Source: Allomyces arbusculus (Eukaryota > Blastocladiomycota > Blastocladiomycetes > Blastocladiales > Blastocladiaceae). Taken from it: DNA of 64,000 nucleotides. Of the stretch, positions 47,272-59,919 are shown piece after piece; position 1 is the first letter of the stretch, and each line of letters starts with the position of its first letter. The position numbers were made by a program, and so were the translations under genes. The notes below the pieces were generated by a model. That model was not told where the DNA came from and searched no databases. It saw nothing but the letters and a program-made list of their open reading frames with translations. The stretch is from assembly GCA_027604705.1 (NCBI GenBank), contig JADHYV010000003.1:911326-975325 (forward strand), given 5' to 3'.

Positions 47272-48453
47272 ATGATGGCAACGATCCTGTCACGGTCCCT
47301 GCTGTGCGCAAGCACCCGATCGCCCGCCGTCGCGCGCGCTCTCTCCACTGCCGGGCCTGCCGTCACCCTCGCCAGCGGGCAGACCACGACGTTGCCGCGA
47401 CCCGAGCGCGTGCGCCGCTCCGTCTTCAACGTGCCCGGGTCCGACGAACGCAAGCTCGCCAAGGCGCCTAAGCTTAACGCCGACTCCCTCGTCTACGACC
47501 TCGAAGACGGCGTGCCATTCGACAAGAAGGGCAAGGCGCGGTCGCTTGTTTATGACGCGCTCGAAACAGTCGACCTGGGCCGGTCTGAGCGCGCCGTGCG
47601 CATCAACTCGATTGGGTCTGGGCTCGAGCTCGCCGACTTGCAGGCCGTCTTGCCGTCGTCGCAGTTGCAGTGTATCGTGATCCCGAAAGTCCAAGCCGCA
47701 AAAGATGTGCAGTTTGTGGACGTGATGATTGATGCGGTCGCGCCGGAAGCAAAGTGCCTATCTTCTCCACCCACGTGCTGCTCGATCATGCGCGACCTGA
47801 ACGGCTGACGACGACGACACGCACCTTCTGCCCCACAGCCGCGCCAACATCCGACTCATCGCGTGCATCGAGTCGGCACTCGGTCTGATGAACCTGCGCG
47901 AAATCGCCACCTCGTCCCCACGTCTCGACGGCCTCATCTTCGCGTCCGAGGACCTGTGCGCCGACATGGGCATGGTCCGCACCCCGCACCGCCGCGAACT
48001 GCTCTACGCGCGTTCCGCCGTCGTGACCGCGGCCGTTGCCTACGGCCTGCAGGCCATCGACCTGGTCTGCATCGACTACAAGGACCACGCGGCGCTCGCC
48101 GAAGAGTCGCGCGAAGGGCGCGAAATGGGGTTCACGGGCAAGCAGGCGATTCACCCGGGCCAGATTGAGTTGATCCACGAGCATTTTTCGCCGTCGAGCA
48201 AGGAAATCGACTTTGCGACGCGCATCGTTGAGGGGTACCGCGCGCATGCCGCGAAGGGGGTCGGCGCGTTCACGCTCGACGGGAAGATGATTGATATGCC
48301 CGTGGTGAAGTGGGTGCGTTTCTCGTCTTTGCGGCACGTGGTGCGTCGTTCGTTCGGTTCGTGTCGAACCGTCGTCTCACTGCGTCCGTTCGTGCTTGCG
48401 AACGTGGATAGGCTGAGAAACTGCTCGCCAAGGCACAGTGGACCAAGGCGTAG
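47272..48453 (+). CDS. CitE/CLYBL-type citramalyl-CoA lyase, mitochondrial
   Basis: Exons 47272-47753, 47839-48313 and 48412-48453 give 332 aa. The family uses a TIM barrel and Mg2+ to cleave citramalyl-CoA (itaconate degradation, vitamin B12 protection in animals). Motifs: RRSVFNVPGSDERKLAKA, DSLVYDLEDGVP, RAVRINSIGSG, CIVIPKVQAAKDV, RLIACIESALGLMNL (Glu ligand), GLIFASEDLCADMGM (Asp ligand), FTGKQAIHPGQIELI, and GAFTLDGKMIDMPVV. The first about 25 residues (ILSRSLLCASTRSPAVARALST) form a clear mitochondrial presequence. The last exon is only 14 codons. Substrate is by homology; malyl-CoA-type activity is an alternative. Confidence 0.9.
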
Positions 48454-50003
48454 GGGCGCGGCCAGTAGTTCATCGTGTTGTATTCCTTGCTCCCGACACT
48501 GCAAATGGAAACAGTTTTGGATCGACGCGCATCATGTTTGTCAACACCGACTCTTTCAGGCACTGTTTGTCGAAGCCGACGCTCATGCCCGCTCGCTCAT
48601 ATTTAACTCACGGTCGCACTCACAGTGGGTCACAGACCGTGGCACCCCCACGACGCGACCTACACATCAGAGGGAGCGACAACCCCTCCCCCCCCCCCTC
48701 CCACATCAAATCAGCGCGATTCCCGCTCGTTTCCTCATGTCGTGATGCACAAGACTCTCATCAGCGTCAATCCATGCTCACAACTCTACTCTCGAAGAGG
48801 ACACCCTCCTCATTCTGGCGCAGTCGGGTCGAGTGTTTTTTTACGTCCCTGCCGCCCAGTCTCAGCCGTGTGCTCGCCGCGACACGCAACACCACAATTC
48901 ATTCCCGTCTGCCATCGTCCTTCGCAGCCACGCCGCGCACAACTCCGGTGCAGACCTGTGTAGGAGCCAGCTCTGCTCTGACCCGAAATGGTCGCGGTGG
49001 TCGCACACATGCTTTTCTCCTTGGTTCCTCGCTTGTAATTCTTTTGGGTCCACCGTCTTCATTCATTTTCCTCTGCCAAGCACTTGGGATCGCTCCGGCT
49101 TGTGGAAACAAGGTTCCAGAAATGGATTGCAGCAACATGGCGGCACCGGTTCACCGCTCGGCCATGATCTGCTCATGCAAATGCTTCGCCGACCCGCCAA
49201 TCGCGTCGTTTCCAGGTTTCATAATCGCAAGTGCGGTAGCTTTGCGAGCAGGTCAAAAAATAACTTTGCCTTTTGGTAGTGGGCCGAATGGGGTTCGCGT
49301 CTTGGTAGTGAGTCGGGGCGGACGCGTCGGTACACGACCAATCACGGCCGCGATCATGACGAGGGTATCGCGGCTCCTGCCTTCTCTCATCCCGTTGGTC
49401 TTTTGACCATCGCCATTTCTTTGCACGAACCATCTCGCTCGTGCACTAATCGCAAGCGTTGGACCCAGGACCCACGCACCGTATCGATGCAGCGCGCAGG
49501 ACCCACTCAAACGCGCCTTCGTCATGTTCCTCGAAACCTATCAGGCTTGTCTCGACCATTCTGCAGCACTTCCACCTGCAGTCCACTTTTCCATCCCGAA
49601 CACTCTCGGGTGCAGCCGCAACAAAAAAGAACGCGTACAAGCAACGGCCGCAGCTGAATAACAATACCGAACACGACGCGGTCCGCAGACGAACACTGAC
49701 GCGCGTCGGCGGCTGGGGACAGGGGCGCGCGTTGATCGGCACACGCCCCCTCAACTTATCCTTCTTTCTAGGTCCCACTCTTTGGGCCGCTGCGACCATT
49801 TTCCATGCACTTGCGTGCGAGATCCCCTGTTTTTGGATCCCCCAACCGCCTGCGCTAGGCCGCGTCATGGAACACGTCTGGAAGAGTGGCGTCCGCAGAG
49901 ACTAGATCAGGGTGTTTTTTGGACGCGCGTGCGCGCTTCATACGCGTTGCGTCTTTGTCCCCAAAGCGCCACGGCCAGATGGTCGTGCGTGCCTGTTGCT
50001 TGC

Positions 50004-50018
50004 GGGGGGGGGGGGGGG
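50004..50018. repeat. G15 homopolymer
   Basis: Fifteen consecutive G in the long non-coding stretch. Confidence 0.85.
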
Positions 50019-50410
50019 AACGGCCGCCCCCGTGTACCGCGTGCCTGCGGCCCTCTCGCCAGGCTCATCGCTGGCGGTTTTGCGCGCGTGCCCAATGTCC
50101 ATTCCAGCGCCGGTTGGGTGCCAGTGCGCCCGGCCCGGCGCGCGGCTGGCTCGAACACGTTGCGCTGCACGCGCGCTGTGGCGGACCTCGCGCGCCGACG
50201 CGCGTCGCAGGTTCAGGCCAGACTAAGAATGGAGCGCGCAGGGGCGCCGTGCGGGCGAGAAGGTGTCATGTGGCCCGTTCTGGATTGGATCATGTGGTGC
50301 GATACTGTACGCGCTCATGATGGCGTGGGCCGCGCGATTGGTGGCACCGAGCGCGAGAGGCGCTGCGATTGCGGTAACGGGAATGACCTGCGGACCTTGG
50401 CTGCCCATGG

Positions 50411-50431
50411 CCGACCGACCGACCGACCGAC
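50411..50431. repeat. CCGA tetranucleotide repeat
   Basis: Five tandem CCGA units in the long gap upstream of the H+-ATPase gene. Confidence 0.85.
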
Positions 50432-51336
50432 GGATGTTGACGCGCGACGATTTCGACGAGGTTTGACGGCGAGGAGGCAAACTGGGCGGAAATTGAAAAA
50501 TGACGGCTCGGCTTGCACAACGTGCCCTGTCAACTTTGACATGTGGGGGGTGCGTCGAACGAACGAGCTGAGAGCGCGCGCATAACGATGCTCATGGGAC
50601 CCAGACGCGCGAGGCTGGCTGGTTCATGGTTTCATTTGCGCAGCGTGGTTGGCACTGTGGTTTTGCGCGGGAAAGTAGGCATCGCGAGTGGCTTCTTTCC
50701 GGCTTGCGCGTGGAAAACCGAGGCGGAAAGCACGCGGTGCTCGTCGGCGGTTGGGGCTTGTTGGCGCGAGGTTTGCCTCCATCGGTCCCCTTTTCGCAGG
50801 GTGCCTTTTCTGTTCGGCGAATGGCCTGCCGGGGGAGCGAATTTGGGAATGATTTTCCGCGCGCGGGATGCGGCACGCGTGAGTGCGTCGCTTCTCGCGC
50901 GAGGCGACTGGCCGGTCACTGGTGGGTTCTGGCAACCCGTCAAGCCAGCGGGAACGCACCCCTTGTGCGCGCTTTCGCCAGTGCAGCAGCAAGCAGCAGC
51001 AGCGTTGCGCCAGAGCAGACCGGCCCGCAACCACCCCCACAACAAGTCAAGCCTGCGGCCGGCCCCCACAAAACCGGCGCACGCCCGCCGCCCCTCGCTC
51101 CCTCTCTCCATCAAGCGCCCAAGTGCACTTGCCTGCTGCAACCGACTGCATCTTCGAGAGCGCCCGCGACTGCTGCAGCACCTGCTGCACTCCGCCGTCC
51201 CGTCAGCGCTGCTCGTTGCTCGCTGCCGTTTGCTGCTGCCGTCGAGCGCCCCACACGTTGACTACCCGACGACCGACTTGCGTCCGCTGCCTTGCACCAA
51301 CTTGCACCACGACCAGTGGGGTCAGGACTGTCCGCC

Positions 51337-54300
51337 ATGACCAACAACGGTGCTTTTCCTCTTGTTCGTCGATTGGATGGCCGATTGGCAGTCGCTCGCT
51401 TGCTTCGTGCTCTCTCGTACACGGCGAGCTGCACGCATCTGAGCGACATTGGCCCCCCGCCTCGCCTCACAGCAACTCTGTTCTCCGTGACCTCGGCACT
51501 GACCACCATCGACCACTCTTCCACTTCCAGACTCTACCGTGGTCGACATCGCGACGCGCGACCAGCCGCACGCGCGCGAGGAGGCCAAGCCGCTGACCAA
51601 GAAGGCCGATGCGGGCGACCATGAGCACGTCAACATGGAGGGCGACGAGATTTCGCCCGAGCTCGAGGCGCAGCTCCACACAGATCACAAGACGGGTCTG
51701 ACGGCCGCCGAGTACCAGGCGCGGCTCACGCAGTGGGGCTACAACGAGATTATCGAGCAGCGCCAGTCGCCGCTCGTCAAGTTCCTGCTCTACTTTACTG
51801 GCTCGATTTCCTACCTCATTGAGATTGCCTGCATTATCTCCGGCGTGCTCGGTCACTGGGTACGTTTCCTGTTGTCTGCTCGGTCGGTGCTCGATTCGAG
51901 CAAGGTCGCGGCGGCGTGCCGTGGCCGACAGTATCGCACTGCATCGGCGTGCTGCAGCTGCACTGCTCGGCGCCTGCTGTCCCTCCGGTGGCTTGTGCGT
52001 GGCTGGGTGCTTGTGCCCGATGCGGGGAAGTCGCGATGCTTGTTTGGCCATGGCTCGCCATGCCTGAAAGCAGCGACTTTCGACGAACAATGACTGACCA
52101 TTTCGAATCGCTCATCTCCGACCACCAGCCCGATTTCGGTATTCTGCTCGCGCTGCTCATCATCAATGCCTTTGTCGGTTTCGCCGAGGAGTCCAAGGCC
52201 GAGTCGGCACTTGAGGCCCTCAAGTCGAACCTGGCCTCGAACGCGCGTGTCTGGCGTGACGCTCACCTCGTCGAGGTGCCCGTGCGTGAGCTCGTGCCCG
52301 GCGATGTGATTGTCCTGCGTCTCGGTGACATTGTCCCCGCCGACTGCCGCTTGCTTGGTATTGGCGCGACGGGCGAGGAGGTCGATGACGGTCTCAAGGT
52401 CGACCAGGCTGCTCTCACGGGTGAGTCGCTGCCCGTGACGCGCGGCAAGGGCCAGGTCGTCTACTCGTCGTCGATTATCAAGCAGGGCCAGATGCTCGCC
52501 GTTGTCGCCAAGACCGGTGACCACACGTTCATTGGCCGTGCCGCGAACCTGATCTCGATTACCAACGAGGAGGGCCACTTCCAGAAGATCATTGGTCAGA
52601 TTGGCAACTACCTGATCTACATGACCATCGGCTTCGTCGCGGTCATTCTGATTGTCCGTCTGGCGGTTCAAAAGAAGGCGTGGCTCGACACGCTCAACCA
52701 AGTCGTCGTACTCACGATTGCCGCCATTCCCGTCGGTCTGCCCACGGTGCTGTCGGTGACCATGGCCGTTGGCGCCAAGCAGCTCGCGACCAAGCAGGTC
52801 ATTGTCAAGCGTCTCCCGGCCATTGAGGAGTTCGCTTCGGTCTCGATTCTGTGCTCCGACAAGACGGGCACGCTCACGCTCAACGAGCTGTCGTTCGACA
52901 AGCCCTACCTGACCAACGGCTACACCGAGGACGATCTGCTGCTGCAGTCCTACTTTGCGTCGGAGCCCGGAGCCAAGGATGCGATTGAACTTGCCGTGCG
53001 TGGTGCCGCTCTTGAGCGCGTCGAGCTGCTCAAGAACCTGCCTAAGGGCCAGGAGCACAAGATTCCCGGCTTCAAGGTGCTCAAGTTCATGCCGTTCAAC
53101 CCGAACGACAAGTACACGCGCGCCAAGGTGCAGAACCTCGAGACAGGCGAGATTTTCGAATGCATCAAAGGTGCCCCGCAGGTCGTCATCCGCCTGTGCG
53201 GTGGCCACCAGGAGGCCGAGCAGGCCGTTGTCGACTTTGCGCAGCGCGGTCTTCGTGCGCTCGGTGTCGCTCGCACGCGCGCCGATGGCAACTTTGAGCT
53301 CGTTGGTCTGATTTCGCTGCTCGACCCTCCACGCCCGGACTCGGCCCACACGATTGCCGAGTGCAAGAAGCTCGGCGTCGACGTCAAGATGATCACCGGT
53401 GACCAGGTTATTATTGGCAAGGAAGTCGCGCGTCGTCTCGGCATGCAGCGCTGCATTCTCAACGCGTCGCGTCTCGTCGACCCCAAGGCTTCGGAAGACG
53501 AGCTCACTCGCCGTTGCGAGCACTCGGACGGTTTCGGCCAGGTCACGCCCGAGCACAAGTACCGCGTCGTCGAGCTGCTGCAGCGCAAGGGTTACCTCGT
53601 GGGTATGACCGGTGACGGTGTCAACGACGCGCCCGCTCTTAAGAAGGCCAACGTTGGTATCGCTGTCGAGGGCTGCACGGACGCTGCTCGTTCGGCTGCC
53701 GATATCGTGCTGCTCGCCCCCGGCCTCTCGACAATTGTCGATGGTATCAAGACGTCGCGCGCCATTTTCCAGCGCATGCGGTCCTATGCCATCTACCGTA
53801 TCACATCGACGATCCACTTCTTGATCTTCTTCTTCCTTGCGATCATCATCTACGATTTCACGCTCCCGAACCGTCTTATCATCTTGATTGCCGTACTCAA
53901 CGACGCGGCCACGCTCGTGATTGCCATTGACAACGCCAAGATCTCGTACCGTCCCGACAAGTGGCGTATTGGCCAGCTGATTTTCATGTCGACGGTGCTC
54001 GGCATCTTGCTCACGATCGCGTCGTTTGGCCACTTGTGGGCCGCCATGGCGCATTGGCCCACTGAGCCTCTTGAGACCGTGGAGGGCGTGGCGACTACCA
54101 TCCACTCGGTCATGTACCTGCAAATCTCGTCGTGCCCGCATTTCGTGATCTTCTCAACGCGTGTCGGCACCTACTTCTGGAAGTCCCTGCCCGGTCTGTG
54201 GTTCACTCTCGCGGTCGGTGGCACGCAGGTCTTTGCCATGTTCATGTGTATCTTTGGCTGGGAGGACATGGAGGCCAAGGCAATTGGCCCAGCCTGGGGT

Positions 54301-54579
54301 ATTGGTATCATGGCCGTGTCGCTCGGGTACATGGCGTTCCTCGATGTGGTGAAGGTTCTCATCTTCCGCCTCTGGTCGTTTGAGCTGACCGCCAAGCTCT
54401 GGCCGGTTCCGTCGCGCCGCAACAAGTTGGCCCAGCGCCACGCGAATGACATTCGCGACAAGCGCGTCGCTGCCAACTGGGCCAAGGTGCAGGCCATTGT
54501 GCCGCAGTTCCAGGTGATCACGGCGTTCAAGGGCACCCAGGCCGGGTCGCTCGATGTCGTTGGCTCGAAGATGGAGTAA
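51337..54579 (+). CDS. PMA1: Plasma-membrane H+-ATPase (P3A-type)
   Basis: Exons 51337-51349, 51531-51859 and 52129-54579 encode 930 aa. The pump exports protons with ATP and energises secondary transport. Key motifs: LTGESLPV (actuator), IPVGLP in M4, phosphorylation site CSDKTGTLT (Asp about 358), KGAPQ, DPPRPDS, MITGDQ, and TGDGVNDAPALKKA hinge. M5-M6 follow (YRITSTIHFLIFFF; LNDAATLVIAIDNAK). The C-terminal regulatory tail is moderate in length. The first exon is only 13 nt (MTNN), and both introns are long for this window (181 and 269 nt). Third-position T (GGT, CGT, GTT, GCT) is much more frequent than in neighbours, as in highly expressed genes. LTLNELSFDKPY after the phospho-site is closer to protist/plant than to yeast pumps. 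Confidence 0.95.
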
Positions 54580-55098
54580 GCGGTTGCTTGCGTTGCGTTG
54601 CTCGTTCGGCGCCGTGCGTGCGCGCACGCGTCGGTAAGAAGGATGTTTGAGAACTCGTTTGCATTTCGTTTTGGGGACCATGTTGGTTTTGTTAGCATTC
54701 ATTTCGTTTTTGCGCGTGTCGGCAGCAGCAGCGGCCGCGCTTCTGGCTCGGTCGGATGCTGCTGCTGCTTAGGGGGATTTGTATTTTTTTTTCAGAGGTC
54801 GCGTCTGGTTAAATATAGACCAACATCCTTTTTGGTCTCGTTTGCAATTGTCTTGAGTGCGCCGATGCGCTCGCTTCATGCTTTCTTGTCGTGTCTGCAA
54901 GAGATGCGTTGCTGCTGGCACTTGAGCGGTTGCTGGCTTGCGTGTTGACGGTCTTTGGCTTTCCGACGTGCGTTGCTGTTTGTGGTGGACGTCGTCTTTG
55001 TCGACTTGAACATTTCAACGCACTCCACCATTGACAGACTGACATGACGATATTATTACCACTGGCCTTGAACAAGTCCATCAGCACCCGCATCGACC
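54580..55098. other. Intergenic, H+-ATPase to ligase IV
   Basis: About 520 nt, T-rich (for example the T run near 54784-54792), consistent with a long 3' UTR and the ligase promoter. Confidence 0.4.
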
Positions 55099-58000
55099 AT
55101 GGCGTACGCGGCGCATACCGCTCGTGCCGCGGCCGCCGCGGCCGCGCAGCAACCGCTCCGATGGAACGAGTTCACAGACGTGCTCGAAGAGGCGCACACA
55201 AGCCGGCAAGACCGCAAGCACCTGCTCCTCCGCGGGTGCGTCTCGTCTCCATATGCCCCGCGTCCCCAATGCGAGTCGCGTCCGGCCAACGCTGACGCGT
55301 CTCGTCCACCAGTCTCCTCGAGCGCGTGCACGCGCGCCGCGACCCAAACGAGGCCAGAGCCGTGCTTCGCCTGCTCTTGCCCGCACACGACCGCGCACGC
55401 GGCGTCTACAAGCTCAAGGAAGCCGCACTCGCCAAGTGCATCAAGGACGCGATGCACTTGCCCGAGGCCAGCGACGACGCGCGCGCACTCAAGAACTGGC
55501 GAGCGCCGAGGGCGGGCCATGCGGGGGCCGGATCGCACGGTGACTTTGCCGCGGTCGCGTACGACGTGTTGGCCCCGCGCATGCCCACGGCGGTCGCGGG
55601 GGGCGGGTCGGTGCTCGTGACCGAGGTGGACGCTAAGCTCGATGCGCTCGCAGCGGCAGCGGCGACGGGCGACGCGTGCGCCAAGGATTTGGTCGTGCAG
55701 TGGGCATTGTCGGTCATGACCCCCAAGGAAATCAAGTGGTGGTTGCGCGTGGTGCTCAAGGACTTGAAACTCGGCATGTCGGAACGGACCGTCTTGAAGG
55801 AGTGGCACCCGTCGGCAATGCAGCTGTTTACCACGTCCTCGGACTTGCATGCGGTCGCGACGAGATTGATAGACCGCGCCGCGACCTTGACGGCGCACGA
55901 TGCGGCATTGCAGGTCATGGTCCCGTTCCGCCCAATGCTCGGGTTCAAGGCCGACCGGCTCAACTTATTACCCGAAAAGCTCGCGCGGTTCCAGTCGCCC
56001 TTTTGGTGCCAGGAGAAGGTGGACGGCGAGCGGATCATGATTCACTACAAGGACAGCGATTACAAGTTCTACACGCGCAACGCCGTCGACTGGACAAGCG
56101 ATTTCATGAAGTCGTGGGTGCGGCATGTGGGCCCCTTTTTCGATCCGGGCGTCAAGGAATTTATTCTCGACGGCGAAATGGTGGCCGTCGATACGCGCAC
56201 TCAAGAGGTCTTGCCGTTTGGGACGCTCCGCGCCGCGCAGCAGTCGGATGCGATGGACGCTGGCATGCTCGCAACTCACCCGCGGTACTATTGCTTTGAC
56301 CTGCTCTTCGCGCAGGGCGAGTCGCTGCAGCACCGCGCCCTCGCCGACCGGTATCTGGCGTTGCGCCAGTTTTTCCACCCGCGCGTCGGGTGGTTCGAGA
56401 TCTTGCCCGTCGTCGAGTGCACGACGCCGAATGACGTGCTCGTGCAGCTCAAGGCCATTTACGAGTCCAAGGGGGAAGGGCTCGTCGTCAAGGACCCGGC
56501 GTCGATGTATTTACCCGGCGAGCGGCCGCCATGCTGGCTGAAAGTCAAGACCGACTACAGTGACGAACTCGCCGAACCGATGGACTTGGCGATCATGGGC
56601 GCGTCGTGGGGTGAGGGCAAGCGCGGGAACCGATTCAGTCATTTTCTGCTTGGGTTGCGGAACCCGGGCGCGGGGCGGAACGGCGAAGATACGTGGGTCT
56701 CGTTTGCGCGCGTCGGGTCCGGGTACACGATCCAGCAACTGGACGACTTGCATGCGGCCATCTGCGACCAGTATCCGAATCTCGCGAATGGCAGTTCCGC
56801 CGTGGTCGCGCCTGAGCCGTCAGCGCTGACGGTGCCCGCGAACTTGCCGCCGCCGCCGTGGGCCGAGGTCATGGGCAACTCCAAGGAGCGGCCGGACATG
56901 TACATTTTCCCAGTGCGCGGAATGGTGCTCGAAGTGATTGCCGCGGAACTGGCCGCGGCCGAGGACTTCAAGGCCGGCGCAACCTTGCGGTTCCCGCGCG
57001 TGCGCCGCATTCGCAAGGATAAGGACCCGGCCGAGGCCATGTCGCTCGACGACATGAACGATATGTGGACCATGACGCAGGGGCGGCTCGTGCGCGCACC
57101 GACTGCCGAGATTTTCACGGCCAAGGCCGGTGCGGGCAAGGGGAGTGGTAAAAAGGGGGCCAAGCGCACCAAGGACCGCACGATCTTGTCGACATTCCAC
57201 CGGTTCGACCGCGACGTCTTGGCCAAGCCGCTGTTTGACGGAATGACGTTCCTCGTCTGCGCGAGGGACGGGAACAAGGACGACCCGTTATCGGCCGAGG
57301 CGCTGTGCGAGCTCGTGCAAAAATTTGGTGGGAAAGTCATGGCCGCGGCGCCGTCGGAGCCCAAGAAGCGCGGGAAAGCGGCGGCGGCCGCGCCGGCCGC
57401 CGAACCGAATCCGGCCCAGCAGCTAGATTTCGTGCTCGTGACGGACCCAAATTCGTATTCAGCCTCGTCGCTGCGGCGACGCGCCAAGTACGACATGATT
57501 CGCGGCGATCACCTGCTCGACTGCGTTGCTGCCAAGCAGTGGACCCCACCACCGCCCGACGCATATCTGTTCATGACCCCGACCACGCAGGCGCGATTGG
57601 GCGCCGAGTTTGACGAGTGGGGTGACCACTACACGGCGCCGATCGTCAACGACAAGCAGTTTGCGCGACTGCTCGAGTATATGGACCGCGCACCCGCCGC
57701 GGCCGCCGTCGCCGACACCGACAACGACGATATTCCGCCGCGGTTTGCCATGTCGTTTGCGGGGATCGACCTCGATACGCCGTGGCTCGCGCGGTACGAC
57801 GCGAATGTCATGGGTCGGGAACCCGCGATTCATGCCGATCGCGCAAAGAAGGTCGCGCAGCTCGAGGGGTTGCGCGCGCGGTACTTTAATTCGACCGGGT
57901 TCCCCGGGCGATGGTTTGATGGGATGCGCGTCTACCCGCACATGTATGCGGTGGTGGGGGACGTGACGACGCGCGCGAGGGGGGTGCCGAGTGCGAAGTT

Positions 58001-58283
58001 GGCCGTAGCGATTGCAAGGTTGACGATGTATGGCGCTGAGGTCGCGAGTGATGTCTTGACGCCCGCGGCGTCGAGGGCAGTCACGCATGTGTTGATCGAG
58101 GATCGTGAGAGTGGGTTGCCGTACGTTGCTGGTTTCTTTTTGACGTGGGTGTGGAAGTGCGGGATGGGGACTGACACGTCGATGCCGATGGTATGCAGTG
58201 AACTGCAGGGGTTCAAACACGTTATTACGCCCGAGTGGGTCGCACGATGCTGCCAAGAGCAGACGCGGTTGCCTGAGACGTAA
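55099..58283 (+). CDS. LIG4: DNA ligase IV
   Basis: Exons 55099-55235, 55313-58120 and 58199-58283 give 1009 aa, slightly longer than usual. Lig4 seals double-strand breaks in non-homologous end joining with XRCC4/Lif1. The N-terminal DNA-binding domain includes VYKLKEAALAKCI and IKWWLRVVLKDLKLGMSE. The adenylation motif EKVDGER has the active Lys near residue 280, followed by FYTRNAVDWT and FILDGEMVAVD. Downstream are EGLVVKDPASMYLPGERPP and WLKVKTDY. Two BRCT regions close the protein (FLVCARDGNKDDPLSAEALC to DHLLDCV; then from WFDGMRVYPHM to VITPEWVARCCQEQ). The last intron (78 nt) lies in the second BRCT and has no stop. Arg/Ala-rich insertions separate domains. Confidence 0.93.
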
Positions 58284-59919
58284 ATGGCGCGCCTGCGTCA
58301 GTCTGCTGGGGATGGTCGGATCTTTCCGTCGTGTAAATAAAGGATCAATCGTTGCCACGTCTCCTGACAAGCCAATGGATCGAGATTCACCTTGCGGCCT
58401 GCACTCGACTGTGCTGCCGCAGGCGGCTGCTTTGTGGTGCTCAGATCGTGTTGATGACTGTTCGCTGTTGTTGTCCTGCGCGTTGCCATTCGCCAGTTGC
58501 TGTGTGCACTGCGTCTTCGAGCCGCCATGTCGTCGCTGTGTCCATTATTGCTCAGCGATTGGATTGCGTTCTTCGCTGCTCCAGGAGTGGCTGCTCACTC
58601 ATACTTGGCGTGTCTGATCTTCCAGCCCAACGATTACAGGTGTTTTTGGTGACAAGTCGATGGACAGTTGACCCCGCTCAGCTCTAGATCGCAGGTTGTA
58701 TTGTCGTTCAATTCCTTTGTTGACTCTTGTCGTTGAAGGATGTTATATTTTGGAAACAGGCAGATTCTTGCAGCGCAGGTGAACTTACTTGGAATTTATC
58801 AGCGAGAGATTTCCTTGAGACATTCGGCATCACAGCGCTGCTACGGCATTTTTCAAAAGATCGGATTGTCTCAACACGATCTCTGACTTCTCCCACCAGG
58901 CACGCGCCCCCGCCGTTCAGGTCGTGACCAATGATTCCTACAACCGTAGTTCCTCTCATTTGGCGTGCACCCTCGCCGTCCAATTCGTGATCATGGCTGT
59001 CCATGCCATCGCTATTCAATTCACTACGACGCTTTCGTTCTCAAGTCGTCATGAATGATTCGTTAATCACGTTGCATCCGCGTCCTTCAACTCAGTCGCC
59101 GTTACGCGCAATGAAGCGTACCAATGTGTGCCATTCAAGCCGTGACCGCGTTTCTGGACGTGGGGCGAAGTAGGTGCACTTCCTAGAGCCGGTTGCAATC
59201 CAAACAGTGAGCAACTGCTGATCGTCGTCCAATCCCATGGTGTCTCCCAATGCTGGTGGAGAACCTCCATACTTAAAGCCCCCTATACTCTCGGTGATGG
59301 GCGGGGAAGGGACCAACAGATCGTAACGGATCAGGAGGCGGTGAGGCCGTGGTGCTTCTAAATTATAGACCTGCAGTCCTGCTCGACCTCAGTGCCAGTA
59401 ATCTGTGGACTTGCTAATGTCTTCGAGGCCCTGACTGACAATTTTTTTGTTCTTTTGAGCTTTGATAGAAGAAGACGGACAGCCGAGCTCTGAGAAGATG
59501 GGAGTGGGCAAAGCCGAGCTGAAAGTGTGTTGTTTCCGTTCGTTCACCTCATCAAGCGTTGGTTTGAATGTATTCTGGCTCTTGTCGGCAGTGGACAAAC
59601 CGAGCAAAAACACGATCATGCGTTTGGTGCACAAGACTCCATTAGACTCGATGACCGGTGCTGTGGGGCAGCTCCAAGCATCGCCTCTGCCGGCAGCCTC
59701 GTGAACGATATCAAATGACAGGCACCAACCAACGATGCAACTAAGCGCAAACGGACCCGAGCGAAGTGAGCGAGAGCTCGACGAGGATCATGACAAGGGT
59801 CTGTTTGTGTCAGATTTCCATTACTTCAGCGCCAGCAGTCTCGCCTTGGTTGTACGCTGCAGCAAGCTGACGGTGGTCAGATTCCCGTTGACCCGTGCAC
59901 CAAAGGCGAATCCATCCGA
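58284..59919. other. Gap of lower GC DNA
   Basis: 1.6 kb with no supportable gene. Around 58905-59140 short related phrases (GTCGTGACC, TTCGTGATC, GTCGTCATG, GCCGTGACC) recur at irregular spacing, which may be a degenerate repeat. Confidence 0.35.
58336..58341 (+). terminator. AATAAA polyadenylation signal, ligase IV
   Basis: A perfect AATAAA 52 nt after the ligase IV stop codon, well placed to direct 3'-end formation. Confidence 0.45.

Larger units (their letters stand above)
48454..51336. other. Long gap upstream of the H+-ATPase
   Basis: 2.9 kb without a supportable gene. It includes a C11 run (about 48688-48698), a G15 run, a GACC tetranucleotide repeat and many antisense-overlapping frames. 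A 322-codon plus frame (48438-49406) has no family features or introns. The last kilobase must contain the promoter and leader of the strongly biased H+-ATPase gene. Confidence 0.4.

Noticed and set aside
48438-49406. A 322-codon plus-strand frame after the lyase gene
   Set aside because: It overlaps the last exon of the lyase gene, has no conserved motif and no introns, and its composition matches chance translation of GC-rich DNA.
51853-54141. A 762-codon minus-strand frame antisense to the H+-ATPase gene
   Set aside because: It mirrors the pump exons exactly and its product is charge-rich with no family features. Strong codon bias (no TTA, CTA, TCA) leaves the opposite strand open.
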